Assembly: GCF_001548035.1 (NCBI RefSeq)
Contig: NZ_AP014723.1
Span: 434,001 to 498,000 of the forward strand
Source of the DNA: Sulfurospirillum sp. UCH001
GTDB lineage: Bacteria > Campylobacterota > Campylobacteria > Campylobacterales > Sulfurospirillaceae
Direction of reading: 5' to 3'
Length of the DNA stretch: 64,000 nt
Shown: positions 55,298 through 64,000 of the stretch, in pieces
Position numbering within the stretch: position 1 is the first letter of the stretch
Layout: every line of letters begins with the position of its first letter
Made by a program: the position numbers and the translations under genes
The notes under the pieces: generated by a model
The model's database searches: none
Told to the model about the DNA's origin: nothing
What the model saw: only the letters and a program-made list of their open reading frames with translations

Positions 55298-56047
55298 TTA
55301 TTCACTTATAAGTTTATTTCTTCTTGATTCGTAAAAATTACGCAAGAACGGATAGAGCTCAATAGCATCTTTTTTGAAGTTGTCATACTCTTTTACATGT
55401 AGAGATGTTTTATTGATTGTATAGAATGCTGTTGTCGCGATAGACTCTTCTGTACTATCAAGTAAATTAGCATCACGCGCTTCAAGGTAATTAATTGGGT
55501 TAAGCCACATATCGCCAGCAAGACCAACAATATCACGTACATTCGAAGGTCCTAAAAGTGGTAAAACAACATGGAAACCACTACCTACGCCATAATATCC
55601 CAATGTTTGACCAAAATCTTCATCATGTGCTTTAATACCTAATTCTTCACCTGCTATATCGTGAAAGCCTAAAATACCCATGGTTGAGTTTAATACAAAA
55701 CGCTCTGTCTCTTCCCAACTGTTATAAAATTTTAATTGTAAAAGATTGTTCACAAGGCGAATAGGATAAAAAAGGTTATCAAAGAAATTTGCTATACCAT
55801 TACGTGCCATCTTGGGAACGATGTAAGCATATCCTTGTGCTGTTGGCCTAAGAAGATATTCGTAAAATGTATCATTAAAACTTGTCATGATTTCGTTATA
55901 ACCACTCAATGGATCAAACAATTTTGCATCGTTTTTGGCGTTAAATTCAGCCTCAAAATCATCACTGCCATATGAATTAGCTCCCATGTATTCTGCTGAC
56001 GACAGCAAAGAAAGGCTTAATAAACAGGCCAAAATTATACGCAACAT
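55298..56047 (-). CDS. mlaA: outer-membrane phospholipid protein MlaA (VacJ family)
   Basis: A 249-residue VacJ/MlaA protein. DPLSGYNEIMTSFNDTFYEYLLRP, GIANFFDNLFYPIRLVNNLLQ and DFGQTLGYYGVGSGFHVVLPLLGPSNVRD are canonical. The signal peptide MLRIILACLLSLSLLSSAEY lacks a clear lipobox at the cleavage point, unlike E. coli MlaA, which is a lipoprotein. Extracts mislocalised phospholipids from the outer leaflet. First gene of mlaA-mlaC. Confidence 0.92.
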   Translation of the reverse strand: MLRIILACLLSLSLLSSAEYMGANSYGSDDFEAEFNAKNDAKLFDPLSGYNEIMTSFNDTFYEYLLRPTAQGYAYIVPKMARNGIANFFDNLFYPIRLVNNLLQLKFYNSWEETERFVLNSTMGILGFHDIAGEELGIKAHDEDFGQTLGYYGVGSGFHVVLPLLGPSNVRDIVGLAGDMWLNPINYLEARDANLLDSTEESIATTAFYTINKTSLHVKEYDNFKKDAIELYPFLRNFYESRRNKLISE

Positions 56048-56169
56048 AGTACCTCTATGGTTTTAAGATTTGCGCAATTATAGAACTTTTTTGATTTAAA
56101 GTAAATTAAAGCATTACAAATAGAACTTATTTTTAGATTAAAACAAGCAAAATTTAATATTTTTTTGAA

Positions 56170-56175
56170 TATAAT
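56170..56175 (+). promoter_or_regulatory. -10 promoter box of rpsB
   Basis: A perfect TATAAT followed after a few bases by CACGG. It would give a 5' leader of about 90 nt before the rpsB start. An AT-rich stretch with T-runs lies upstream, as in Campylobacterota promoters. Confidence 0.6.
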
Positions 56176-56181
56176 CACGGT

Positions 56182-56271
56182 CCAAATCTCACACACACCA
56201 ATCCTTTACGGTTGCAGTTGTTACTGTTGATGGGTGTGGAGGCTAAACCAAAAAAACATAAGGAGCGCTTC
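56182..56271 (+). ncRNA. structured 5' leader of rpsB-tsf
   Basis: Between the -10 box and the ribosome site there is a foldable region. CACACC (56194-56199) and ATC (56201-56203) pair with GAT (56229-56231) and GGTGTG (56233-56238) around one mismatch, with an inner CAGT-TGTT-ACTG hairpin (56215-56226). This resembles the idea of an S2 autoregulatory leader known from other proteobacteria. Binding by S2 is inferred, not seen. Confidence 0.4.
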
Positions 56272-57063
56272 ATGGTAACCATGAAAGACCTACTAGAGTG
56301 TGGTGTACACTTCGGACACCAAACAAGACGTTGGAATCCAAAGATGAAAAAATTCATCTTCGGTGAAAGAAAAAATATCTATATCGTAGATTTACAAAAA
56401 ACACTACGTTACTTCAGATATACATACAATGTTGTAAAAGATGCAGCAGCAGAAGGCAAAACAATGCTTTTTGTCGGTACAAAAAAACAAGCTAGCCAAG
56501 CGATTAAAGAATACGCTGAGAAATGTGGTATGCCATATGTTAACCACAGATGGTTAGGTGGTATGTTAACAAACTATCAAACAATCAGACAATCAATCCG
56601 TAAACTTGACATCATCGAGAAAATGGAAGAAGATGGACAAATTGACCTTCTTACTAAAAAAGAAGCGTTAATGCTTAGAAGAAAAAAAGAGAAACTTCTT
56701 GATTATCTTGGTGGTATCAGAAATATGAAAAACTTACCAGATATGATTTTTGTTATTGACACTGTAAAAGAGAAAATTGCAGTTCAAGAAGCAAGAAGAC
56801 TTGGAATTACTGTTGTAGCTCCACTTGATACCAACTGTGATCCAGATGTTGTTGATCTTCCAATTCCAGGAAATGATGATGCGATTCGTTCAATTCAACT
56901 TTTCTGTAAAGAGATGTGTGAAGCAATGACTGAGGGTTATGAAATCCGTTCAAAAGATGCTCCAGCAACTGAAGAAGCAGCTGAAGTAAGCGAAGAAGAG
57001 AAAAAAGAGATTATTGACGAAGCATTAAGCGAAGAAGAATTTGCAGTAGAGGAAGGCGAATAA
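56272..57063 (+). CDS. rpsB: 30S ribosomal protein S2
   Basis: A 263-residue protein of the small subunit. [24 protein letters not shown] at the start, [10 protein letters not shown] and the [12 protein letters not shown] region are S2 signatures. The acidic C-terminal tail is rich in Glu. ATG at 56272 with AAGGAG upstream; in-frame sequence before it is leader. tsf starts within its stop (TAATG). Confidence 0.97.
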   Translation: MVTMKDLLECGVHFGHQTRRWNPKMKKFIFGERKNIYIVDLQKTLRYFRYTYNVVKDAAAEGKTMLFVGTKKQASQAIKEYAEKCGMPYVNHRWLGGMLTNYQTIRQSIRKLDIIEKMEEDGQIDLLTKKEALMLRRKKEKLLDYLGGIRNMKNLPDMIFVIDTVKEKIAVQEARRLGITVVAPLDTNCDPDVVDLPIPGNDDAIRSIQLFCKEMCEAMTEGYEIRSKDAPATEEAAEVSEEEKKEIIDEALSEEEFAVEEGE

Positions 57064-58130
57064 TGGCTGAGATTACCGCTGCTTTAGTAAAAGAACTACG
57101 TGAGTCCACTGGGGCTGGTATGATGGACTGCAAAAAAGCACTAGTCGATACCGATGGTGATTTTGAGGCAGCAAAAGACCTTTTAAGAGAAAAAGGTCTT
57201 GGTAAAGCAGCTAAAAAAGCTGATAGACTTGCAAGTGAAGGTTTGGTGAATGTTTTCGTTGACCCAAGCTTAAAAATGGCAACTGTTAGTGAAATTAATG
57301 CTGAAACTGACTTCGTTGCAAAAAATGAAGGTTTCATTAATTTAACAAAAGAGACAACAGCACATATCCAAGCGACAAATGTTGAATCAACTGAAGAGTT
57401 GATGAAAACAACTATCAATGGTACTGTGTTTGAAGAATACTTTGCTACTAAAGTTGCTACAATTGGTGAGAACTTAGTTGTTAGACGCTTTGCAACATTA
57501 AAAGCTGGAGCAAATGGCATTGTAAATGGTTATGTTCATTCAAATGGCCGTGTAGGTGTTCTCATTGCTGCAAGTTGTGATAGCGAAAAAACGGCTGCAG
57601 CTGCAGGTGAATTTATTAGAAATCTTTGTATGCATGCAGCAGCTATGAAACCAAGTTTCTTAAGCTATACAGAACTCGATCCTGAGTTTGTTGAGAAAGA
57701 GACTATTGGTATCAAAGCTGATATTGAAAAAGAGAATGAAGAGTTAGCACGTCTTAAGAAACCTCTTAAACGTATGCCGCTTTTTGTTTCTCGTGTTCAA
57801 TTAACAGATGCTGTTTTAGAGAACGCTAAGAAAGAAATGCAAGCTGAGCTTAAAGCACAAGGCAAACCTGAGCAAATCTGGGACAAAATCATTCCTGGTC
57901 AAATTGAGCGTTTTATCGCTGATAACACACAACTTGATCAACAATATACACTTTTAAGCCAATTCTATGTTATGGATGATAAAAAAACCATTGCACAAGT
58001 TGTTGAAGAAAAAGCTAAAGAACTTGGTGGTAAAATCGAGCTTGTTGGCTATGTTCGTTTCGAACTTGGTGAAGGCTTAGAGAAAAAAGCATGTGACTTC
58101 GCTAGCGAAGTTGCTGAGCAGCTTAAATAA
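57063..58130 (+). CDS. tsf: translation elongation factor Ts
   Basis: A 355-residue nucleotide-exchange factor for EF-Tu. VKELRESTGAGMMDCKKAL and INAETDFVAKNEGF are hallmark segments, and the two core domains and C-terminal helices follow. Longer than E. coli EF-Ts (283), as is usual in this phylum. Shares one base with the rpsB stop. Confidence 0.96.
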   Translation: MAEITAALVKELRESTGAGMMDCKKALVDTDGDFEAAKDLLREKGLGKAAKKADRLASEGLVNVFVDPSLKMATVSEINAETDFVAKNEGFINLTKETTAHIQATNVESTEELMKTTINGTVFEEYFATKVATIGENLVVRRFATLKAGANGIVNGYVHSNGRVGVLIAASCDSEKTAAAAGEFIRNLCMHAAAMKPSFLSYTELDPEFVEKETIGIKADIEKENEELARLKKPLKRMPLFVSRVQLTDAVLENAKKEMQAELKAQGKPEQIWDKIIPGQIERFIADNTQLDQQYTLLSQFYVMDDKKTIAQVVEEKAKELGGKIELVGYVRFELGEGLEKKACDFASEVAEQLK

Positions 58131-58146
58131 GTATTAAATTCTTTGT

Positions 58147-58168
58147 GGTGAAGAGGAGACTCTTCACC
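58147..58168 (+). terminator. hairpin between tsf and the ABC ATPase gene
   Basis: GGTGAAGAG, loop GAGA, CTCTTCACC: a 9-bp perfect stem in the 58-bp gap after tsf. No clear T-run follows, so it may attenuate rather than stop transcription. Confidence 0.5.
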
Positions 58169-58188
58169 CCTCTCTTTGAAGGACATTG

Positions 58189-58833
58189 ATGTCTTTACTT
58201 CACGTACAAAATATTTCACACGCTTTTGATTATCTTCTTTTCGAGAATGTTCATTTTGATCTTGCTCCTAAAGAATCAATGGCCATTTTAGGTGTCAGCG
58301 GTAGTGGAAAATCAACGCTTTTGCATATTTGTTCAACCTTGCTGAAACCAAATAACGGTGAAGTAATTTTGTGTGATCATAATATTTATCACGATAATGA
58401 TGATGCAAGATTAAAGCTTAGACGTTATGACGTAGGCATTATTTTTCAATCGCACTATCTGTTTAAAGGTTTTTTTGCTAATGAAAATATTGAACTAGCT
58501 TCATTTATTAGTGATAAAACAATCGATAAAGGAATATTAGAGCGTTTGGGTATCGCTGATTTTATGCATTATAGAGTAGGCGATCTTTCTGGCGGGCAAC
58601 AACAGCGTGTTTCTATTGCTCGTGTTCTTGCCAAAAAACCTAAAATTATTTTTGCAGATGAACCAACAGGAAACTTGGATGACAAAACAGCCCAAGAGGT
58701 TATGAATGTTTTATTTGAATACATTGAAAAAGAGAATGCTGCACTGCTTTTAGTGACACATAATCATCAGTTAGCCAAACAGTGTACATATGTACGCCAT
58801 CTCCATGTGGATGGATTAAAAGAGGAAGCATAA
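58189..58833 (+). CDS. ABC transporter ATP-binding protein, LolD-like
   Basis: A 214-residue ATPase. Walker [10 protein letters not shown], signature LSGGQQQRV and Walker B IIFADEP are intact. Size and motif spacing fit the LolD/MacB group that serves lipoprotein or export permeases. No permease is adjacent, so the partner is elsewhere. ATG at 58189 with AAGGA five bases upstream; a TTG one codon earlier is unlikely. Confidence 0.85.
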   Translation: MSLLHVQNISHAFDYLLFENVHFDLAPKESMAILGVSGSGKSTLLHICSTLLKPNNGEVILCDHNIYHDNDDARLKLRRYDVGIIFQSHYLFKGFFANENIELASFISDKTIDKGILERLGIADFMHYRVGDLSGGQQQRVSIARVLAKKPKIIFADEPTGNLDDKTAQEVMNVLFEYIEKENAALLLVTHNHQLAKQCTYVRHLHVDGLKEEA

Positions 58834-58834
58834 C

Positions 58835-59608
58835 GTGGAGTCACTGGTTAAACTTTTTGGTGAACATCAAGTGATTCTATTCTTTCTTCTATTTGCTAGA
58901 ATTAGTGGGCTTTTCGCTTTTTTTCCTTTTTTCTCTCACGCAAATATTCCATTAACTATTAAAACATCTATGACGTTTTTTATGGTTATTTTTCTATTTC
59001 CACTTTTGCCTGCCTTACAGGTGACTCCAACATTACTGAATCTTACACTTGCAATAGTTGGTGAATTACTGATTGGTTTCGTTGCGGGGCTATTTTTAAC
59101 TATTACGATTTCTATTTTACAAATGGCAGGTATGCAAATTTCGTTTATTATGGGTTTTACAATGGCGAGTGTTATTGACCCACAAACAAGTACCTCTATC
59201 CCTATATTGTCACAAATACTTTCCTTAATTGGTCTTATGGTTGTTCTTGCATTTAACGGGCATCACCAAATGCTACTTTTTATTGCGGATTCATTGACTC
59301 TTTTGCCGTTAGGAAACTTTTATCCTCAGACGAATATGTTAACGTATCTGCTCAAAGCTATGACAGGGATGTTTGTCTATGGATTTATTCTTTCATTTCC
59401 CGTTGTTGCTTTTTCTTTACTTTTAGATGTGGTTTTTGGAATGCTTATGAAAACAATGCCACAATTTAACCTTTTGGTTATTGGTTTCCCCATTAAAATT
59501 ACGGTTTCATTTATTGTAATTGTTGCCACTTTAAGCTCTATCATGCTTCTCTTTAAAAAAGAGTTTATCGAAGCATTGAACCATTTGACACTTCTTTTTG
59601 TCCGTTAA
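58835..59608 (+). CDS. fliR: flagellar export protein FliR
   Basis: A 257-residue inner-membrane component of the flagellar type III export gate, with about six TM helices. ARISGLFAFFPFFS, the GELLIGF motif and MGFTMASVIDPQ are family hallmarks. Starts GTG one base after the ABC ATPase gene. Confidence 0.93.
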   Translation: MESLVKLFGEHQVILFFLLFARISGLFAFFPFFSHANIPLTIKTSMTFFMVIFLFPLLPALQVTPTLLNLTLAIVGELLIGFVAGLFLTITISILQMAGMQISFIMGFTMASVIDPQTSTSIPILSQILSLIGLMVVLAFNGHHQMLLFIADSLTLLPLGNFYPQTNMLTYLLKAMTGMFVYGFILSFPVVAFSLLLDVVFGMLMKTMPQFNLLVIGFPIKITVSFIVIVATLSSIMLLFKKEFIEALNHLTLLFVR

Positions 59609-59668
59609 AGCAATCATAAATTTTTTTATACTACAATGAGAGTTATTAATTCTCATTCAGGAGTGAGC

Positions 59669-61110
59669 ATGCGCCTGTTACTACTCAATAATAATCCCGC
59701 TGTTTCAAGATTAATCAAACTTAGTGCCGAAAAAGCTGGGTATGAGTTAGACGAGTTCGAAGATTATGTGGCTTAGTACCACTCACAACATATGATGTCA
59801 TTTTAGTTGACAATGAACTTTACGAAGAGAGTGCAGTAGCAGGACTACGTGAACATACAGGGTGTGACTATGTTGTTTATATTTGTCAAAGAGGTGCTAA
59901 AAAACCTGAGGCAATGAATGTTTCTTTGGAAAAGCCTTTCTTACCAACGGATTTTTTAGTTTTGATGGATAAGATTAAAAATGTTATTGCAAGCCATAAG
60001 TTAGAAGAGCCAAATGAGGAAGAGCCTATTTCTCAAGCCGATAAAGAAGATGCTGATGCATTTGATATTGATAAAATTGATGCTGAAGATGATGATATGC
60101 TACCAATCAATTTATTGGAAGAGCATCCAGATGATTTTAAAGAAGAGGAAGAAAATAGTGAAAAACTCACTTTTGATGATTTGGAATTAGATGATTTAAA
60201 TTTAGAAGATGAATTATTTGATTCAAAGACATCGGATGAAAAAGAGTTGTCACACAGCGATGATAATTTCTCTTTTGATGATGTTGAACCTTTAGGAAAA
60301 GAAGACGTAACTTCGTTTGAAGATTTTGATTTTGAAGAAAATGAGCACCATGATACTGTCAATACTCTTGAAGCAGAAGAAAATGATTTCGAAGAAGAAC
60401 ATAATCCTTCTATTCTAGATAAAGATGATATTAATGAAGTAAAACAACTCTTAGATGAAAGTGACGAGAATGATGATGATGAAAAAGAAATTGCTGCATT
60501 GTCACTTGACGCATTAGGAGAAGAAGATGATACTGCTGGAACATTTTTCTTTGATGAAAAAGAGAGAGAAGAAGATCCTTTGATGAATAATGAGCTATTA
60601 GGTATTGAAGAAGAGGAAGAGACTGCTGAAGAGTTGAATCTTGAAGAAATGGCATTACCTGTTGAAGAAGATACAATGACAGAGTCATTTGAATCAGAGA
60701 GCAATACTTCTGTAGAGGAAAATCAAGAAGAGATTATCGATGACTTTGCAGAAGTGATTGATGAAAAAATTGAAGAAGAAAAAGAGCAAGTACTAGAAGA
60801 GGAAGCATTACTCCCAAAAATCGATGTAGCACTAGGCAATTTGGATCAAATAGGTGATATTGATTCCTTAGATGATCTCAATGAGAACATGTTGAAACAG
60901 GCATTTGGAGAAGAGATTGAAGAGAATGAGGTTTCAGCTCCAACACTAGTTGTTCCTGAATCAAAAAGCCATGAAATTGAAGTCATTCGTGATGAAATAG
61001 AAAGTAGTATTGCGAAAAGTATTTCAAGTTTAGCACAAAGTGACATTTTGCGTGAAGCTCTTAAAGGTATGCGTCTTAATATTTCTATTACATTTGATGA
61101 AAAAGAGTAG
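59669..61110 (+). CDS. highly acidic receiver-like protein gene, interrupted by a one-base frameshift
   Basis: From ATG 59669 (AGGAG five bases upstream) the frame reads MRLLLLNNNPAVSRL for 35 codons, then hits TAG at 59774. The coding sense continues in another frame from 59776 (VPLTTYDVILVDNELYEE) through the uninterrupted 399-codon frame at 59914-61110. Restoring one T in GTGGCTTAGTACC joins them. The product would have an N-terminal CheY-like receiver fold (about 120 residues, with D in VILVDNE and K in EKPF) and then a very acidic Glu/Asp-rich low-complexity region with a helical C-terminus. Campylobacter has a similarly placed acidic protein between fliR and gmk. Whether the frameshift is real or a sequencing error is open. 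Confidence 0.75.
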
Positions 61111-61112
61111 AA

Positions 61113-61727
61113 GTGAAAGGTAACCTTTTAGTCATCTCAGGACCGAGTGGTTCAGGTAAAAGCTCTTTAATGAAAGAGGTCCTGAAAGAAATTACAGATT
61201 CTTATTTTTCGATTTCAAGTACAACACGATCTATTCGTGAAGGTGAAGTGGATGGGATTAATTACCATTTCATCTCCAAAGAAGAGTTTGAAAAAGACAT
61301 GGATGCAGGATTTTTTTTAGAATGGGCAAAAGTCCATGATAATTATTATGGAACATCACTCAAACCAATTTTAAAAGAGTTACATGCAGGAAAACTGGTC
61401 ATCTGCGATATTGATGTACAAGGACACAAAATTGCTCGTGAGAAGTTTGGAAGCTTAATTACATCTGTTTTCATTACGACACCTGATCAGAAAAGTTTGA
61501 AAGAAAGACTGATTAGTAGAGGGACAGATAGTTCAGAGGTCATCGAAAAACGTCTTGCTAACGCTGTTTCTGAGATGACACGTATAAGGGAATATGATTA
61601 TGTGTTAATTAACGATGATTTTAAAACAGCTTTACATGATTTGCTAGCAATTGCATATACTTCGCGGAAAAAAATGGAGTTGATGGACTTAGGTGAGTTT
61701 ATCAGTGCTTGGGCAAATATCGAATAA
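61113..61727 (+). CDS. gmk: guanylate kinase
   Basis: A 204-residue enzyme converting GMP to GDP. P-loop SGPSGSGKSSL, STTRSIREGEVDG (GMP site) and EWAKVHDNYYGT are clear. GTG start two bases after the acidic gene. Confidence 0.96.
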   Translation: MKGNLLVISGPSGSGKSSLMKEVLKEITDSYFSISSTTRSIREGEVDGINYHFISKEEFEKDMDAGFFLEWAKVHDNYYGTSLKPILKELHAGKLVICDIDVQGHKIAREKFGSLITSVFITTPDQKSLKERLISRGTDSSEVIEKRLANAVSEMTRIREYDYVLINDDFKTALHDLLAIAYTSRKKMELMDLGEFISAWANIE

Positions 61728-61808
61728 AAAAGTGGTTCATTTTTAGTTTATAAAAAAATGCTACAATATCAAGATAAAGTATATCGTCATTAAGACAAAG
61801 GAGATAGT

Positions 61809-62042
61809 ATGGGTTCATTTAGTATAGGTCATTGGTTAGTTATTTTAGCAGTTGTTGTTTTACTATTTGGTGCTAAAAAAATACCAGAACTTGCAAAAGG
61901 CATTGGTCAAGGTATGAAAGATTTTAAAAAAGCTATCAAAGAAGATGAAGAAGTTAAAACGACTGTGGATCAAGTAGAATCAAAACCTGAATCTACTGCT
62001 ACAACAACAGCAGCACACACAGATGAAAAAAAATCTGTATAA
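61809..62042 (+). CDS. tatA: Sec-independent protein translocase TatA
   Basis: A 77-residue pore-forming Tat component. One N-terminal TM helix, [21 protein letters not shown] amphipathic helix, and an acidic tail are standard. AAGGAG lies upstream. tatB/tatC are not adjacent. Would help export the Tat-type superoxide reductase at 27.6 kb. Confidence 0.94.
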   Translation: MGSFSIGHWLVILAVVVLLFGAKKIPELAKGIGQGMKDFKKAIKEDEEVKTTVDQVESKPESTATTTAAHTDEKKSV

Positions 62043-62051
62043 GGTTATGTA

Positions 62052-63638
62052 TTGAAAAAATCGGTTATTCGTGTTATTAAAGAGAAATTACAAAGAGAGT
62101 TTGTTTTAGAAAAACCTACCAATCTCTCTTTTGGTCATTACGCTACGCCTATCGCTTTTTCTCTAGCTAAAGAGTTAAAAAAATCACCTATTGCTATTGC
62201 AGAAGAGATTTGTACTCAGTTTGATACTGGAGAAATATTCCAAGAAGTGACACCTATTAAAGGGTATATCAATTTCAAGTTGAGTGAACAATTCTTGGAT
62301 CAGTATGCTACATGGGCAATTCAGAATGAAACTCTATTTGGTAAAGATGAACAAAGCGAAACAATCTTACTCGAATACGTGAGTGCAAACCCAACAGGAC
62401 CTTTGCATATTGGACACGCACGTGGTGCAGTAATTGGTGATGCTTTATCTCGTATTGGTTCTCATTTAGGATATAAAATCACGACAGAGTATTATGTTAA
62501 TGATGCTGGTAACCAAGTAGATCTTTTAGGTCTTTCTATTTATCTTGCAGGACGTGAGCATATTCTTCGTGTATATGTTGAATGGCCAGAAGAGTTTTAT
62601 CGTGGAGAGTATATTGTTGATTTAGCACATGTTGCTAAAGCTGAACTCGGTAATGCTATTTTTGAAGATGAAGCAAATATCAAAACGCTTTCTGTGTGGG
62701 GCAAAGATAAGATGCTTGAACTCATTAAATCTAATCTTGCCGACGTTGGTATTGAATTTGAACAATTTGTCAGTGAAAAATCTCTTTATGATAAATGGGA
62801 TGAAAGCTTTGCAAAACTCCAAAAAAACGATAAAACCTATGAAGACGGTGGTAAAATTTGGATTCGTTCTACAGAGCTTGGCGATGAAAAAGATCGTGTT
62901 GTTGTAAGAGAAGATGGTAGACCAACGTATCTTGCAGGCGATATCATCTATCACGATAATAAATTTCAAAGAAACTACGATAAATACATCAATATCTGGG
63001 GTGCTGATCATCATGGGTATATCACACGTGTAAAAGCAGCGATAAACTTTTTAGGTTATGATGAACAAAAACTTGAAGTTCTTTTAGCTCAAATGGTTTC
63101 TCTTCTTAAGGGTGGTGAGCCATATAAGATGAGTAAACGCGCAGGAAATTTCATTTTGATGAGTGATGTTGTAAGTGAAGTGGGCAGTGATGCGCTTCGT
63201 TTTGTTTTTTTAAGCAAAAAATCTGACACACATCTTGAATTTGATGTAGATGTCTTTAAACAAGAAGACAGCAATAATCCAATTTTCTATATTAATTACG
63301 CACATGCTCGTATTAATCAAATTTTTGCAAAAGCAGAAAAAAGCCTTAGTGATGTACAAAATGTAAAGCTTGAAAACCTTAGTGAAGATGCACAAAATCT
63401 TCTTTTTAGTGCTCTTTTATTACCAGAAGTTTTAGAAGACGCATTTCACTCGAGACAAGTACAAAAAGTGACCGAATATCTGAAGAACCTTGCTGCAAGT
63501 TTGCACAAATTCTATAATGAAAACCGCGTTGTTGGAAGTGTTGATGAATCAAAACTTCTGAAGCTTTTTGCTGTTGTTGGATTGTCTCTTCGTGTAGGAC
63601 TTAAACTTATAGGTATTGACGCAAAAGACAAAATGTAG
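62052..63638 (+). CDS. argS: arginyl-tRNA synthetase
   Basis: A 528-residue class I synthetase. HIGHARGAVIGDAL carries the HIGH motif and KMSKRAGNF the KMSKS motif; the N-terminal Add-1 domain and C-terminal DALR anticodon domain are present. Start is TTG at 62052 with AAGG seven bases upstream, since the nearby ATG at 62047 is closed after two codons. Nine bases after tatA. Confidence 0.96.
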   Translation: MKKSVIRVIKEKLQREFVLEKPTNLSFGHYATPIAFSLAKELKKSPIAIAEEICTQFDTGEIFQEVTPIKGYINFKLSEQFLDQYATWAIQNETLFGKDEQSETILLEYVSANPTGPLHIGHARGAVIGDALSRIGSHLGYKITTEYYVNDAGNQVDLLGLSIYLAGREHILRVYVEWPEEFYRGEYIVDLAHVAKAELGNAIFEDEANIKTLSVWGKDKMLELIKSNLADVGIEFEQFVSEKSLYDKWDESFAKLQKNDKTYEDGGKIWIRSTELGDEKDRVVVREDGRPTYLAGDIIYHDNKFQRNYDKYINIWGADHHGYITRVKAAINFLGYDEQKLEVLLAQMVSLLKGGEPYKMSKRAGNFILMSDVVSEVGSDALRFVFLSKKSDTHLEFDVDVFKQEDSNNPIFYINYAHARINQIFAKAEKSLSDVQNVKLENLSEDAQNLLFSALLLPEVLEDAFHSRQVQKVTEYLKNLAASLHKFYNENRVVGSVDESKLLKLFAVVGLSLRVGLKLIGIDAKDKM

Positions 63639-63647
63639 AGTGTGGTT

Positions 63648-64000
63648 GTGAGAAGACTAAACCTCATTTCGTCAATTCTAACATTCGTAATTAGAAATCC
63701 AAAAGCCTTAATCATAGCCTTCCTTTTAGGAGGGCTATCGTACTCGTATGAAGTTTTCATTGCACGTGATACAATGGCTTTTGCTGGTATCCCTAAAGCC
63801 ATGGACAACTCCATTCAGACCTATACACGAATTTTCAGAAATAGTGCTTATATGGTTGGTTATTCCGATATCAAAGGCAACCCTTTATGGGTTGTTTATA
63901 AACTAACTCCCCCAAGTGAAAATGCGCCTCGTTTAAAACGCCCTGAAAACTTTAATGCTGATTGGCGCAATTTCGGATTCATTGACTCAAATGACTATAC
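63648..64000 (+). CDS. DNA/RNA non-specific endonuclease, N-terminal part (3' end outside window)
   Basis: An open frame from GTG 63648 to the window edge. It encodes a basic N-terminus, a hydrophobic segment (about residues 15-30) that could be a signal anchor, then NPLWVVYKLTP and RLKRPENF, which match the N-terminal part of NUC1-type DNA/RNA non-specific endonucleases. The catalytic DRGH motif would lie beyond the window. Campylobacter has a comparable secreted nuclease. A GTG at 63642 is an alternative start. Ten bases after argS. Confidence 0.72.
   Translation, partial: MRRLNLISSILTFVIRNPKALIIAFLLGGLSYSYEVFIARDTMAFAGIPKAMDNSIQTYTRIFRNSAYMVGYSDIKGNPLWVVYKLTPPSENAPRLKRPENFNADWRNFGFIDSNDY

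Noticed and set aside
57011-57520. Minus-strand 169-codon frame across rpsB/tsf
   Set aside because: Antisense to two highly conserved translation genes with no ribosome site.
60033-60704. A 223-codon minus-strand frame very rich in serine
   Set aside because: It is the antisense of the Glu/Asp-rich tail: GAA/GAT codons read backwards as Ser/Phe/Leu, a compositional artefact.

Overview
The window looks like chromosome of a Campylobacterota (Epsilonproteobacteria) bacterium, most likely Sulfurospirillum or a close relative. Evidence seen: low-GC coding sequence, a frdCAB fumarate reductase, a bipartite CetA/CetB-like energy-taxis receptor, a tandem pair of dynamin-like GTPases, a DUF2603-type protein between argF and hemN, and the order rpsB-tsf-ABC ATPase-fliR-acidic protein-gmk-tatA-argS, which I recall as Campylobacter-like synteny. 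The genus is inferred from gene content, not from a search. No rRNA, tRNA, IS element, prophage or CRISPR array was seen. Coding density is very high and no gene-free gap exceeds 300 bp.

Layout: (1) 1-6.4 kb, signalling: two tandem-duplicated solute-binding proteins in one operon with a sensor histidine kinase, then a convergent PAS protein/chemoreceptor pair. (2) 6.5-20.4 kb, respiration: a full 14-subunit-type complex I split into two convergent operons, nuoGHIJKLMN (+) and nuoABCDEF (-, with nuoC and nuoD fused), meeting at one hairpin that contains both stop codons. (3) 20.5-30.3 kb, cell wall and stress: an L,D-carboxypeptidase-like shape gene with alr, an rsmG operon ending in a degenerate GGDEF protein, a NIT-domain chemoreceptor, a Tat-type superoxide reductase, Fe superoxide dismutase, MscL with a zinc ribbon, a GNAT enzyme and ribA.

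(4) 30.3-40.7 kb: hemB-argF-DUF2603-hemN-(Fe-S protein), an MFS exporter, YchJ, a Crp/Fnr regulator, Hsp20, and a CHASE-PAS-PAS diguanylate cyclase. (5) 40.7-50.5 kb: lgt, frdCAB, two dynamin-like proteins and a Bax-inhibitor-1-like membrane protein. (6) 50.6-56 kb: perM-like/ruvB/panB, an Hpt protein with trpA, and mlaA-mlaC. (7) 56-64 kb: rpsB (with a structured leader), tsf, LolD-like ATPase, fliR, a highly acidic receiver-like gene carrying a one-base frameshift, gmk, tatA, argS, and the start of a DNA/RNA non-specific endonuclease cut by the window edge.

Taken together, the genes describe a motile, anaerobic to microaerophilic respirer. Complex I feeds quinones and fumarate reductase can drain them, the superoxide enzymes handle occasional oxygen, and taxis receptors plus cyclic-di-GMP proteins read energy, nitrate-type and small-solute signals. 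Most entries are well-known families. The points most worth a second look are the SBP-pair/kinase operon, the altered FMN-site motif in NuoF, the inserted segment in NuoH, the degenerate GGDEF with an intact I-site, the zinc-ribbon MscL, the rpsB leader and the frameshifted acidic gene.
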